From assembly GCF_011386835.1 (NCBI RefSeq), contig NC_088791.1, positions 128,998,943 through 129,062,942 of the forward strand: a stretch of DNA of 64,000 nucleotides, written 5' to 3'. Under the pieces are notes generated by a model. The model made no database searches. It was given only the letters and a program-made list of their open reading frames with translations, and had not been told where the DNA came from. The position numbers were made by a program, and so were the translations under genes. Shown piece after piece: positions 30,948 to 43,429 of the stretch. This DNA comes from Chrysemys picta bellii. Its lineage: Eukaryota > Chordata > Testudines > Emydidae. Positions within the stretch are counted from its first letter, which is position 1; each line of letters starts with the position of its first letter.

Positions 30948-33900
30948 GTGGGAGCCTGAATAGTTTCTCTTTCTGTCTCCAGTCCCTTATTCATGCTGGT
31001 TTCTATTTCTCTCTTAAATAGCTTATTGATGGCTGATAATGCTGCCTTTCTCCTTTACTTGTTAATATATTCTTTCATGCCAGCTATGGGAATAAAATTG
31101 CCAGTCCTGCTCCCTAAACACAAAACAGAGTAGATTCATGCTTGTAATACACCTTTTAGTCTCCAGACTCTGAACCTATACACTGGCCATGAATATCCTC
31201 CCATAATCGTACAATTGCACAAATTTGCATTTCCAAGCACTAGCTTATTGTTCCCTAAACTTGGCTAGAGAATGTAATGAAGAATAGTTTAAAAAAAAAT
31301 AGATGTGGGCCAGACTGCAGTCTCCTATGGTAAAATCAGCAAAGAGAGGGCTGAGAGGGAATCCATCCAAGGGGTCTACTCAAGCAGTTTTCCTCATAGA
31401 ATCATAGGATTGAAAGGGACCTTGAGAGGTCATCTAGTCCAGTCCCCTGCACTCAAGGCAGGACTAAGTATTTAGGCCATTCCTGCCAGGTGTTTGTCTA
31501 ACCTGCTCATAAAAATCTCCAGTGATGGAGATTCCACGACCTCACTGGGCAATTTATTTGTGTTTAACCACACTGACAGTTAGGAATTTTTTCCTAATGT
31601 CCAACCTAAACCGCCCTTGCTGTAATTTAAGCCCATTGCTTCTTGTCCTATCCTCAGAGGTTCAGGAGAACAATTTTTATCCCTCCTCCTTGTAACAGAC
31701 TTTTATGTACTTGAAAACTGTTATCATGTCCCCTCTGAGTCTTCTCTTCTCCAGACTAAACAAACCCAATGTTTTCAATCTTTCCTCATAGGTCATGTTT
31801 TCTAGACCTTTAATAATTTTTGTTGCTCTTCTCTGGACTTTCTCCAATTTGTCCATATCTTTCCTCAAATGTGGCGCCTAGAACTGGACACAATACTCTA
31901 GCTGAGGCCTAATCAGTGCTGGGTCAAGAGAAAGAATTACTTCTCGTGTCTTGCTTACAACACTCCTTGCTTACAATACATCCCAGAATGATGTTTGCTT
32001 TTTTTTGGCGAGTGTTACACTGTTCACTCTTATTTTAGTTTGTGATCCACTATGAACCCCAGATCTTCTTCTGCAGTATCCATCCTAGGCAGTCATTTCC
32101 CATTTCCTAAGTGAAGTACCTTGCATTTGTCCTTATTGAATTTCATCCTGTTTTCTTCAGACCATTTCTCCAGTTTGTTCAGATAATTTTGAATTTTAAT
32201 CCTATCCCCCAAAGCACTTGCAACCCTTTCCAGCTTGGTATCATCTGCAATCTTTAAGTGTACTCTCTAAATAGAACTGGATGCAGAACTGATCCCTGCA
32301 GGACCCCACTCAATATGCCCTCCTAGCTTGACTGACCACTGATAACTACTCTCTGGGAATGGCTTTCCAACCAGTTATGCACCCATCTTATAGAAGCTCC
32401 ATCTAGGTTGTACTTCCCTAGTTTGTTTGAGAAGGTCATGCGCTGGCTCTGCACCCCCAGTGTCCTCTGCTCCCTGGCATCATGGCTGAAATGGAAACAC
32501 TGTACCAAGGCTTTTCTAACTTTTCCCACAGCAGCCACCATTACTGCAGGATCCCTCTTAAAAGGGGTTCCCTACTGAAGAGGGAGGGCAAGGTAACACA
32601 GCCCCTGGCTGGGTGCCTTCTCCTGAGGAATCTCCATGGGACCCCAGAAAGGTATGGGTCATGTTCCCAGCCCCACCCCCATCCATTGCAGGCCTACCAC
32701 ATGGCCCAGGGATCCCAACCCTACAGAGAGCTCTCCATGGGGTCTTGAGAAGAGGGAATAATGCCACAGAAGTGGCTGAGCCTACCCTCTTCTGTGCAGC
32801 AGGCAGGAATGCTGCATGTAGAGGGTGCCTATCTCCATGCTCAGATGTAGGGGGCCACTCTCTGGCCGATTATCAGTGATTTATCGTACACCCAGTATCC
32901 AAAGGCCATCCCTTAGATAAGGTGCTGTGTCATGGCTGATGAGACTCCACCAGGTCTCCATGGGCAACTAGCTCATGCCCTAGAGCACAAGGGTCAAGAT
33001 AGGTGATAGGATAGCCTGGTTTACCAGGTACATCAACCTCTTGCAAGGTGGCCCCAGTGTTCTACTCAGAGTAAGCCTTTTGTCCCAGCTTCAGTATTAT
33101 TGGCTGAATTACCTCCTGTGATAAGTCATTGCCTTCTCCCCCCTTTGCTATATCTACAGGGCCTCCTAAAACAACCCATAACTCATATCTTCAATCCAGT
33201 CACCCCACCAGCTTCTAAACCCTCCCAAATATCTAGGACAAGCCACCCAACCAGTCATCCTCCCAGCTGTCAGAGCTGGTTACAGCTATCGATACAAGCT
33301 CTCTGCCTATTCCTCCTACCCTTGTGGATAAGTGGGCCTAACCCGACTCTTCCATTGACAAAAATAATTTGCCCACCTCAAGATGCCATCTCCCACCACA
33401 TACTTTTTTTTTCTTTTAAATTTCCTGCCCAGACATTATTAAGAAAGGTCATGTTTTAGTAATCTGATATTCCTTTCAATGTAATATAAATCAACCAGCA
33501 GGTGGCAGTGTGAACTCAACTACAAATGCTGTTTTCTTCATGTTTCCCCCATCAGTACCATAAGAGGTAGGGTTTGGTCCTAAAACCAGGCTTCACCCAT
33601 ACGGTAGCAGATTACTATCCCAAGCCCCAAAACAGCGAACGCACGTTTGCAGGGGAACCTGCTACTTGTAGCAATGTGGGATGCAGGCATCCTGCAGGAA
33701 AGCAGGGTGCTTGCTGGGATCATTTGTATATCAGTCCCAGATTGTCTTCCTAGATCAGACACCAGCTCAGCTATGAACTCTGGGACCAACATTTCCAAAC
33801 CTGGGTACCTAATGTTAGGCTTCCAAATTCATGTTTAGGCAGTGGAATAAATGGCCTGATTTCTGTCCTGCACATCCTTCTTCCTCCCCCCCCACCCCCA

Positions 33901-36900
33901 AGATCTGAGCACTCAGCAGCTCCCAGACAAGTTCTGCAAAATGATATAAAGGGAGCTCCTTTCAGAGCTGGATCACGCAGGAGCTGGTCTAGCTGTCTGC
34001 TAGTCGCACAGGAGCTGTCCCTTGCGGGATCAGAGTTCAGGTCCCAAGCTCCCAGGGATGAGTGCAGGAAAGAGCAACTTCCAGCTTGGACAAGCTCAGC
34101 AGCAACCTCCCGCTCAGTTGGTTGGTATGAGAGAGCCCCCGTTTGGCTGACCGACCACACTGATATTTATAGAGCACAAAGGTCCTGGATCGAGTCTTAG
34201 CTGCTGCAGGTAGGGGGGGGGGGGGTCAGTCAGTCAGCCCGGCCACTGGATAAAGGGCTCTGTTAATGGTCATGTCTACTCCGGCCTCTTGCCATACAAG
34301 ACAAACACAGAGAACTCACAGCCTGGGGGAGAGGGAGAGATTGTCTTTTATTAAAACTCATCACCACAGTGTTTTATACAATTGGGCATAGATGAACCAG
34401 CCGTTTACAATATCGCAATACAACCAGCTCTAAAAGCTGCTATCCTAAGGATAGGGTGACCAGATGTTCTGATTTTATAGGGATAATCCCAATATTTGGG
34501 GCTTTGTCTTATATAGGCGCCTATCACCCTCACCCCCGTCCTGATTTTTCACACTTGATGTCTGGTCACCCTACCTAAAGAGCAAAACAATCTCATCTTC
34601 TAATGTGCAATAGTCTCCAGAGGTACAAAGGCGCGCAGTAACCCATGAACATCACATACTATCTTCTACTGGGAGAGCTACTGCTCAGATAATGGAAAAA
34701 GTTTGAGGTGTATCGTGGGTGTCTAGCATTCCCCTCCACTCCTAATTACAGCCACCTGACCCTGAAGAGCAGCAAGACTCTGTGATAGGGAAATGTGCCT
34801 CTTGATCTTGTCCTGTTCTTCCTCCTCAGGGTTCTGTGAATGCTAATGAGTTGAGCTTGATTGAGAGACTAACCAGCAGAATTTCTTTTTTCCAGGTGAG
34901 ACACAGGATTTCCTCCACGTTGCAGACAGACTTGCTAAGATAGTTAATGCCAGGTCGCACTCAGCTCCCCGGGGAGTGGGTTTCAGAGCGCTAGAGCGCA
35001 CTCCGAGTCTAGAGGCAGATGGCAAATTCCCTCAGCAAGAGGGAGGTGAAAAAGGTAAGATTGACTGACTGAGGTAGCACAGTGAAATTACTCAAAAACA
35101 ACGAGTCCGGTGGCACCTTAAAGACTAACAGGTTTATCTGAGCATAAGCTTTCGTGGGTAAAAAAAACTTTGTCAGATGCATCAACTACTCAGTGCATGA
35201 TCCTATAGTTAGAGCTACAGTCTGGATACTGTATAACTGTAATTGGGGAAGGCTTGTGCTGAAGAAACGAGTTCGTTTTCTGGTTATTCAAGTTCCAGGT
35301 ACCCCTCCTACCACTGTTGTTGTTGTTAATTTGTGTTACAGGAGGCACCAGCTGAGATCACAAACACTTAGTAGCACACAGTAGAGGCTAGCACAGTAGA
35401 GCCCTGCTCTCAGTTGGGGCCCCTGCGTGCTACTGTAATACAAATAATTAATAAAGCTCTTGAAAATGTTGAAGTCTGAATTGAACGTGACAGAGAGCCT
35501 GGGTGGGGAAACAGAGGCACAGGTAGATGAAATGACTTGCTGAAGGCAGAGCCAGGAATAAATCCGTAGTCTTCTGATGCCAAGCCCAGTGCCTTATTCA
35601 CTGGACCATGCTGCCTTTGAGGGTTGCTGTCTCCTTCAGCAAGGTGACTGCACTGACTGCATGATCCATTGGCTACACTATATATCTGGATCATTTGTTT
35701 TTCACAGTCTCAGTGGGGTTTTCTTTCTCTTTGGGTGTGAGGTTTTCAGAGCTCTCTTTTCATTCAGAGGAGGGCTGCCAGCCATGGTAGCATGTTCCTT
35801 GCTCTGCTTGTTTGGCCAGCGGACTCTCCATAGCTTGCCAGAGCTGCCACTAGCAACTGTTGCTCCTGACTTGGGGGGTGGAGCCTTGTACTCCCACTAG
35901 CCACTTCAGGCTCTTGCCTCCAATATCAGATGCTCTTTGAAGAAAGCAAGAATAACTGAGGGATTAAACCCCAGCCCCATTCCCTGACTGGAGCAAAACT
36001 CTATACGGCATAATAAATGGCTAGAACTCGTAACAGACAAAACATCTCCTATTCCAGACTGCTATAAACCTCTGCCTAAAACCTACATAAAGGTCTGTCG
36101 TATAATTTTACCTGGTTCAAGCCACAAAAGGGGAATTGTTTTCTTACAAAGCTGATCATTCTCTATGTGGTGTGGACAATGAGCTAGTTCCTTTAAGTCT
36201 GCTACCTGGATCCTGCTAGGAGAAAGTAATTGTTTTTTCCCCCCCATTCCAGATGAAGAAGAGAGGATAATAGAAACGATAGTTGCATTGTTAAGACAAT
36301 CAGGGGATAAACTGGAAGAAACGGTAATATATACACATATATATTTAATGGGCATTCACCTATGTGTATGTTGCATTCACTACTGGCAAATGTATAATGA
36401 GATGATTAAGGTTGCAAAACCGTTTCATGATTTCATGAAAAACTTCCATGATTTGGACTGAGGCTTTTGTGTGCGAGGCCTCACATCTTAAAGTTTGGAC
36501 TTTAAGATTTTCAAAGGCACAAAAGAAAGTAGTTGCCTGGTTCCTATTGAATTTCAGTGGGAGTTGGACATCTAACTGCCTTTTGTGCTTTTGAAAATCT
36601 CCCCTTTTAGCATTAAGCTTGGCACATGAGTAGTTCTCAGGGACAGGGACAGCCCTAAGCCAAAAGGTGCCCCAGGTGAGGAGCATCTTCAGGGCCCCCT
36701 TCCTTCCAATTGTTAAACTTTTGAATGCCTTATTTTTTAATTGCATTTGTACCCCATTTCATGACTTTGGTGCACAACTTGCATGCATGATTTATCCCCA
36801 TCATATAAAATGATACATTTTCACACTAGATCTGTAAATCTGTATCTATTCATTCTGTATAAAAGCAAAGAAAAATTTGTTTCCTCTAAGCTTATAGAAA

Positions 36901-39018
36901 CTTTTTAATTTTAAGAATAACTGAAATGTACTAACATCAAAACCTGAAACATTTTACTTCAAACATTCTATTTTCCCTTTTGTCGCTAACAACAAAAACA
37001 GCACCTGGAGCCTGGCGCCCCCCAAGCCAGGCACCCCAAGTGGTCGCCTGGGTTGCCTGTCCCTAAATCTGGCCCTGCCCAGGGAGCTTAAACTCTCTCT
37101 GTGTAACTTTATAGGGGTGGAGGGGAAATCTTTTAAATTAAGAGTTAATATATGGAAATTCTAGCCTGAGCTTGTATAAATTGCCCCCTGCATGAATTCA
37201 TTAGTTGGAGCTGAGGCTGGGATTTTCAGCACTGAAAGCATAGATCTCTATCACTTTAACTCCTGGAGCTGGTAGTGCTGGTAGATTCTTGGCCTCTACA
37301 TAGACCAACCACTAGAGGGAGGACATGTTAGACGCTGAACCAATAGGTTTCACATACAGTCAGACACCTCACTGAGAGTACAATCCTGCACACACTTTAC
37401 TCATGCAAGTAATCCTCACTGAAGTCAATGGGACTATGTAAGTAAAGTAACTCCTGTGTGTAAGTTTCATAACTCTCATAGGTAAATTTGCAGGACCAGG
37501 CTCTAAGCCTGAAAATGCAGACTTCTAGAGCGAGGTGCTCTCGTGTGTGGTCTAACAATGAATATGTTGTTGAATGCAGACTCCATGGAGACGCGAGGGT
37601 GGATTTCACTTTTCCAAGCACGAGATTCCCCCTCAGTAAAACTCTGTATTTATGACTATGGCTTTAATGATTAATAGTTATCCTCCTCTTTCAGATAAAA
37701 AAGGACAAAACTTTCTATCGCTGTGTCACAAAGATGCTCTCCTATGCCTTCTTCAAGAAACTCACTGATCAGTACCTGGAGGAAGTCCCAGGAGATTCTA
37801 CCAGGGAGACAGAAGGCAAAATACAGTGCACTAAAGCTGCCTTTGTGATGGAAGTTACGACCAGACTTACAGCCGTGGACAACCATCCTATGAACATGGT
37901 CTTGGGGTTTGGAATAAAGTACCTCAAAGAACATTTTAGCCCTTGGATTCAGAACCATGGTGGATGGGTATGAGATTTGTTTCCTTAGAATGGTAGGCTA
38001 GCACACCTATATGCAATGAACATCCTTTTGGATAGAAAACAGATGTTAGAAAATTGTACTGCTTAAATATCTCTTTTAGAGGATGAGAGTGATCAGGAAC
38101 TATATTACATGGCATAACAGACTCTTACTTGTGATCCCCTGACACCAGACATCTCAGTCTTTGCACATAAAGGCCCAGATCCCCACTGAAATCTCTGGAA
38201 GTTAGGAGCCTATATACCTTTGAGGATCTGGGACACAGTCCTTTAACCCTGTAATGTGACCTACTAGCATGGCTCCCTTTGACCAGGCAGAGTCCCAGTT
38301 CTCTACATCTTCTGTCCTGAAAGCTTCCTTAGTCTATTTATTTTAGGTCTCAAGTTTATGCCCTCTTCCATGCTATCCCTTAAGGAATGCATTCCCACTT
38401 CTGTGCCCCCAACAGCATCTCTCCTCTTTCAGCTGCCTCCTTAGCCCACCTTTGAAAAGTCCTCCTAGACCGATTCCTTCCCCAGCAATGCCTCTGTGCA
38501 CCCCCACGCTGCTGAGCCACACATCTCATTTGTCTGATTTTGATTGCAAACTCCTCAGGCAAAGGACCTTGGCATTCTGTGTTCTGCAAAGCAGTGTGGT
38601 CAGCTGTGACGTTATAAATATATTGCAGTTCTAGACTCTACATCAGCGGTGGGCACCCTGTGGCCCATACGTGGCCTGTCAGGGTAATCAGCTGGCAGGC
38701 CGGGAGACAGTTTGTTTACATTGACTGTCCGCAGGCACGGCCGCCTGCATCTCCCAGGAGCCACGGTTCACCGTTCCCGGCCAATGGGCACTGCGGGTTG
38801 CACACCACTACTCTACATCAATTCAGATTGCTGGCATGTGGGGATGTGTGGTTGATGGCCACACAGGTCAGTAGTGGAGGAATCCATTGTTGTGATGCAC
38901 CCATTGACAGCATTTGAAAAGGGGTTATGGTCACACCACCTATTTTACCAAATCCTTCTCTTTTCTTCTCTCGCAGGAAAATGCGTTGGGATTATTGGAC
39001 GAGGAAGAAGTAGAATAA
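30533..39018 (+). CDS. BCL2L14: BCL2L14 (Bcl-G), five coding exons, whole span
   Basis: Apoptosis facilitator Bcl-2-like protein 14, a BCL2-family member with BH2 and BH3 regions whose cellular role is still debated. Joining 30533-30947, 34896-35054, 36253-36323, 37695-37967 and 38977-39018 gives 960 bases, 319 residues plus stop; human BCL2L14 is 327. All introns are GT-AG and junction phases are 1, 1, 0, 0. The N-terminus ([20 protein letters not shown]) and the C-terminal core match the family closely; the middle is divergent. BH3 is at about 201-212 (LLRQSGDKL), BH2 at 295-306 ([10 protein letters not shown]). No C-terminal transmembrane anchor, as expected. Introns hold CR1, hAT and other repeats. 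Promoter and 5' UTR exons are not recognised. Confidence 0.93.
31396..32440 (-). mobile_element. Old CR1 LINE fragment in BCL2L14 intron 1
   Basis: The minus-strand 3' end is complementary to TCATAGAATCATAGGATTG at 31396. Protein traces include [20 protein letters not shown] (31677-31868) and [20 protein letters not shown] (32323-32541), both from CR1 ORF2. Many indels and stops; clearly older than the CR1 at 24147. Opposite in orientation to the gene. Confidence 0.85.
32441..34451. other. BCL2L14 intron 1, no further feature recognised
   Basis: Nothing supported in this stretch except C-rich runs near 33888. CCTAAGGA at 34444-34451 is the target duplication of the next MITE. Confidence 0.4.
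34452..34573. mobile_element. 122-bp hAT MITE (TAGGGTGACCAG family), copy 1
   Basis: Termini TAGGGTGACCAGAT and TGTCTGGTCACCCTA are inverted repeats. Flanking octamers CCTAAGGA (34444-34451) and CCTAAAGA (34574-34581) match at 7 of 8. The interior ATTTGGGGCTTTGTCTTATA is shared with copy 2 at 42957-43080. Located in BCL2L14 intron 1. Confidence 0.85.
34896..35054 (+). CDS. BCL2L14: BCL2L14 coding exon 2
   Basis: Acceptor TTTTTTCCAG ends at 34895, donor GTAAGA begins at 35055. It encodes [19 protein letters not shown]..., matching the family ANRVAEIV helix. Phase 1 on both sides. Confidence 0.88.
35093..35183. repeat. Penelope-like terminal fragment (tentative)
   Basis: GTGGCACCTTAAAGACTAAC followed by GAGCATAAGCTTTCGTGGG is a widespread reptile repeat end that I associate with Penelope-like elements; the GTGGCACCTTAGAGACTAAC block recurs at 46020. 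It lies 39 bases after the BCL2L14 exon 2 donor. Confidence 0.5.
35385..35455 (+). repeat. Ancient interspersed repeat 3' end
   Basis: Shares the CTAGCACA...GCCC...GTGCTACTGTAAT block with 14245-14350 and ends in an AATAATTAATAAA stretch. Family not identified. Confidence 0.4.
35478..35615 (-). repeat. MIR-like SINE fragment, antisense
   Basis: GGGGAAACAGAGGCACAGG ... GAAATGACTTGCTGAAGGC is the reverse complement of the MIR-like core (GCAAGTCA...CTCAGTTTCCCC). BCL2L14 intron 2. Confidence 0.6.
36253..36323 (+). CDS. BCL2L14: BCL2L14 coding exon 3 (BH3)
   Basis: Acceptor CCCATTCCAG ends at 36252, donor GTAATA begins at 36324. The 71-base exon encodes residues 192-215, [20 protein letters not shown], with BH3-defining leucines and the S-G-D core. 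Ends in phase 0. Confidence 0.92.
36504..36598. repeat. Short palindromic MITE-like repeat
   Basis: AAAGGCACAAAAGAAAGTAG is mirrored by AACTGCCTTTTGTGCTTTTG across a short centre (ATTTCAGTGGGAG). It resembles the repeat at 52790-52950. BCL2L14 intron 3. Confidence 0.45.
36644..37077. mobile_element. Non-autonomous hAT element in BCL2L14 intron 3
   Basis: Left CAGGGACAGCCCTAA and right TTAGGG-type CCCTAAATCTGGCCCTG are imperfect inverted repeats. Flanks CTCAGGGA (36636-36643) and CCCAGGGA (37078-37085) match at 7 of 8. Non-coding, AT-rich centre. Confidence 0.65.
37695..37967 (+). CDS. BCL2L14: BCL2L14 coding exon 4 (BCL2 core, BH2)
   Basis: Acceptor CCTCTTTCAG ends at 37694, donor GTATGA begins at 37968. 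It encodes 91 residues (216-306) with [35 protein letters not shown] and the terminal HGGW, the most conserved part of the family. Phase 0 at both ends. Confidence 0.95.
38644..38810. mobile_element. Short hAT element in BCL2L14 intron 4, perfect 8-bp duplication
   Basis: Starts CAGCGGTGGGCACCCTG, the CAGNGGTGGGCAAACT-type terminus also at 43430, and ends GGTTGCACACCACTA. CTCTACAT occurs at 38636-38643 and 38811-38818. Confidence 0.7.
38977..39018 (+). CDS. BCL2L14: BCL2L14 coding exon 5 and stop
   Basis: Acceptor TTCTCTCGCAG ends at 38976. It encodes [13 protein letters not shown] and TAA at 39016-39018, matching the short acidic C-terminus of the family. Confidence 0.88.
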   Translation, partial: ENALGLLDEEEVE

Positions 39019-40040
39019 ACTTGAGCGGATTCACTCTCCAGGGCATGCTGTAGCTTTACAACAATCCAATGCCAGAGTGATTTTGAAAGGGGAGGTAGAA
39101 GAGGAGAATGCTGTGACTTGAAGGTCCCCAAGGGAAGGAAGTTTGATCACTCTTCTCGAAGCCTTCTGTTAAGGTGGAAATGTTAATCAATGTGTAGGAG
39201 AACAAGACTAGCTACTTTTCGCAGTGAGCAAACACCTCACTGGCCATAGAGTGCCACCTTGTGGCTTATGGCTAACATGACTTCAGATTCCTTTTTAAAC
39301 ATTTTAATGGATGTATCTTCAAATGTGTGTAATCCATGCCAAGAAACACCTGAGTATAACTGAGCTACAGCTACAAGGCCAGATTTTCATGTGCTCTGAA
39401 CCCACTGCTGGGGCCAGATTTTCCCACAGAGCCCAGCATGTTAGGTGCCGCAAGTGCTTTTCAGAAGCTGGCCCTTAATGCCATCGTCTCACCACTTACA
39501 ATCATATTGGCTCCTGCTCATGCAGTATACAGGGCTGTCAACTCTCTCTCCATCTCCCTATCCAGTTGGATCCCATGAATGAACGATCCCATTGATTTCA
39601 GTAGAAGGGTTTAGGGTTGTATGGGGTGGGGGACTAGGAGGTGAGGAAGGCTGCTCTTTACTTTCATTGTCTTCTCCTCTACATAGACCAACCACTGACC
39701 CCTTTGCATAGGTATTTTTAATTTGGCCTAGCTCTACTATATTTTTAAATTATCTGGAGCCATATTGTCCTCCTAAGCATTAATTTGGCTAGTGGTCCAG
39801 AAAATAATAGTATTGGGAAGGCTACATAACTCACAAAATGTAACTTGTCTTTTGAATAGTAAGGAAAATTAGCCTGGAGAAAGAGAGATGCTTCCCATTA
39901 AAAGGTAGATTAGAAAAACTTCTGATGAAACATTCAGTAACCAGAATTGGAACTTTGACCATTGAGAATGAGCAATACACTTATGCCTCCTACCTCCAAC
40001 CATTGTATTGGAGAGAATAAATTACATTAGTGTGTCATTT
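39019..40040 (+). other. BCL2L14: Probable BCL2L14 3' UTR
   Basis: Sequence follows the stop without recognisable repeats. The first clear AATAAA downstream is at 40016-40021, another is near 40433. Which, if either, is used cannot be told from sequence. Confidence 0.45.
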
Positions 40041-42956
40041 AGACTACAACTGCCAGTGAAATCATTCCCAATACTGTTCCTTGATTTGTAGCCTACGTGG
40101 CTGATATTTTTTTTAACTGGAAAGAGAAGGAATTTGGAACACTGGCAAAAGTTGCAAAATCCAGGAGTTCCATGCATAACTCTCCATGGGCAAATGGTTA
40201 CACTTCATTAAAAGACTCTACCTTTTTTCTGAGCAGTCCTTGTATTATATTTCCTCATTCTCCAATGTATTCACAAGAGATGCTGTAAATGTTGAGTGGA
40301 GGAAAGAACATGCTAACTTCTACACATCCAATTAATCTGAATTAAAGGCACAGGAAGAGTTTAAATTCTCCATTTAAAATATGCCAGTCTTTCAGCGATA
40401 ACTAGGAATCAGCAGGGATCAAGTATCTTTCTAATAAATTATTTAAATTAACCTTGGAGAGATGGTGTGTAACAAACTCTGGCTTTAGCCTCGGCTACAT
40501 ATGACCTCAAAGTGACTGGGTGCTTAATTTGACACAGCTTAAAGGGACCTGTCAGAGGGTTTTGCCATTTTCTCACTATCAGTCCCCCCCACCCCTGCCT
40601 TTGTGGCATCTCAGATTGGGCACCCCACCTCATTAGTCACGTCTGATGCGTTAGGCTATAGACATAGATCACTTAATATATGGTATATGCTTGACAACTA
40701 TCCACCCATATTTCCCTCTTTCCTTCTAGCTTCCATTTTTCACTCCCTTCCACCGCCACTCCTACCCCACACATTCAAAGGTGTATTATACAGAAGAGAT
40801 TAGATTATGCCCCTCGTGTTGCAGTGTACGTCACCCCTGATGCTACATGCTGAGGCACAGCTTGAATCATAAATGTCAAGGAAGAGCCATGACAGTTTCA
40901 AAACAAGAATCACTGAGCCTGTTACAGGGCTAGCGCCTCAGCTGCCATGAATGGGCCATATTTGCCCATATACACCAGTTGAAGATCAGGTCCCCCCGTG
41001 TTGGACTATAACAACCCTGCTGTTTCAGACTGTGAGAGGGTGGCCTCTGTTACTTCTATGTGGTCTGGGGGATGTTGGTGGTGCAAAGTGAGGTAGTTGC
41101 TGTCCTATTATGACCTTGATTCAGGCAATGAGCTGATGGGGTTAAATGCCACACGCAAGCAAGCATGCACAACTCCATCGCCATCAGTGAGGTTATGCTA
41201 GAGCTGTAGTTGGCCTAGTGTGTTTCAGCCAATCAAAGACCAGTTTGTTATGAAATAAGGTGGATTCTGACTGGGGGAAGCTGTATTTATTTTCCCTAGC
41301 TTGAATCACAGTGCACCATTCAGCAGGATCCAGACAGTGCTGTTTTTAACATGCTGCAAATGGAGTAGCAGTGCTGGATCCACAGCCCTCGTCTGTTGTG
41401 GTGCTGCTAGTGAGTTAATTGCTCACCAAGAAGGACAGAGAGATGGAAGTTGGCTTGAATGCAACAGTGAAAATTAGCAGCTGCTTTTTATTTTGCTCCG
41501 TGTGAGTGGACTGCGCTGAGAGGGAGTTTTCCTCCAGTAGCAGGAGGGGTCAATGCAGAACCTCAGTCAAGTGAGCTGTTTCTTATTTAAACATTCTTTC
41601 ATTTTTCATACATCACAGTTACTCTTCAAGTGCAACCTACTTCTGCGGCAGAGCTCAGTCAGAACCCTTGGCCTGAGCTGATGGCTTTGGTGTGCTGTGG
41701 GGGAGCGTGCACACTTGTCCACCACTCTTGTAATGGCAGTTAATTGCATCATTGAAAAATCTCATTGCTGGGCCAAACACTAGTTATCCATGCTGAATAA
41801 AAGAGTGCAATAAATCTACTTGTGTTTTTTGGAGTGAGGCAGCTAACAGGCACCCTGTTCTTCACCACCACCACCTCTAACCCTACCCAAGGACCTGTAT
41901 TCTAGTCTTTATAGAGGGGGAACCTTTCTGGATCTTATCACTGACATTCTGTACAGGGGCTGAGGGGTTTTTGTTGCATCCAACTGTCCCTTGTGGGATG
42001 GTTGCTGGTGTGGGTTGAATTAGACCAGGATTATGCTACTTGTTATAGCAACAAATCCAGCTTTAAAATGGGGCTGAGCTCGGAGGTGTTCAAGCTGCAA
42101 AAGCCAGGTTTAGAAATGAGCACAGCTGTTGGCAGGATGATTTTTGTTTAACAAACATAGCCTGTAGCTCTCCCGCGAGGGGCTACATCATCAAATGGCT
42201 TCCCAAGTCCTACAGAGTAATAACTTGAGCGCTTGTGATAACCCCAGACTAACCCAGGTATCCCCTCTAAGAGGCTATATGGACTGAACCACCCTCAGCA
42301 AATGAAACCTACCATTATCTCCAGTCCCTGAAGCTGACATCTCCTAGGTCTCCTTGCCGGGCAGGTGACACACAGGGAAAGTGGACCTAGTTTGCCAATT
42401 TACCCTCTGTGCTGGATTTTCTACCGCACTGCTGTGTAATCTGCATGCAGGTGCTGGTCCCTGCTCAGTGGCTTTGGTGACTGCTGCACCCGCCTGTGGT
42501 CAATAGGAGGTGCTGAAGAGGTACCTCAGAACTGTCACCTAAGAGCAAGCATTTCACCTCTCCATTATGTACCACTATAATTTTCAGAGGGCTTAAGCGT
42601 GCCCAGTTCTGAGAGCCATGGGCACTAAGTATCTCTGAAAAACATGCAGTTAGGCTCCTGAGGTGCTATCTACGCAACCTGTGGCCCTGTGCTCCAAAAT
42701 TTGGTATCTGCATAACATCATGTGATCACACCTCTCCTACCCACCCATCTCCTTCTCCTTTGTGGGTAGAGAGCTCTCCTCGTGTTTCAGTGGTTGGCAA
42801 ATCAGCAGGATAAAAAAAGAGAATGCTAATGAGTTAGTGGGGGGGAAGAAACTCAATAGACACCATTGTCTGAAAAGGGGATGTACTGGCTAGACCTAGT
42901 TTCATAGAAAGGCTCATGATCTGGAACAAGTGTTAAAAGTTCACAGCTAATTCAAG
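40041..42956. other. Intergenic sequence, nothing recognised
   Basis: No domain-bearing frame or bounded repeat is visible. AATTCAAG at 42949-42956 belongs to the next MITE duplication. Confidence 0.4.
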
Positions 42957-43080
42957 TAGGGTGACCAGATGTCCCGAGTTTATAGGGACAGTCCTGATAT
43001 TTGGGGCTTTTTCTTATATAGGCTCCTATTACGCCCCACCCTCTGTCCCAATTTTTCACACTTGCTGGCTGGTCACCCTA
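42957..43080. mobile_element. 124-bp hAT MITE (TAGGGTGACCAG family), copy 2
   Basis: Perfect 12-bp termini TAGGGTGACCAG and CTGGTCACCCTA, flanked by a perfect octamer AATTCAAG (42949-42956 and 43081-43088). Interior nearly identical to copy 1 at 34452. Confidence 0.92.
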
Positions 43081-43429
43081 AATTCAAGAGTGTGAGTGTG
43101 AGACACACAACTTCCCACACCTGCATCAATCCAGCTGTGAGCATTAAAGCTGCTTTGTGTATGTGATGTGCTATACTTCACCATTACATCAAAAGCACAA
43201 TGCGGGGAAGGGGAACCTTAGCCTGACTGGGGTTACTGTAATAAAACTATTAAATACTAATCAACCAAAGCTCGAGTGGGGGAGACCAACAGTGCAGCTT
43301 TCCGCCACATCTCCCGACTTTCTCACAGGGGGCACAAGCTGCAGCCAGAACTGAAGGAATTGCACTACTCAGCTGTGGACAGTCACCCATGAATAGTCTC
43401 ATTTTCTGTAGTGTTTAATGCTCCTAAAG

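Noticed and set aside
30948..31021. Extension of BCL2L14 exon 1 to the stop at 31021
   Set aside because: The frame past the GTGGGA donor has no family similarity, whereas splicing to 34896 restores it in phase.
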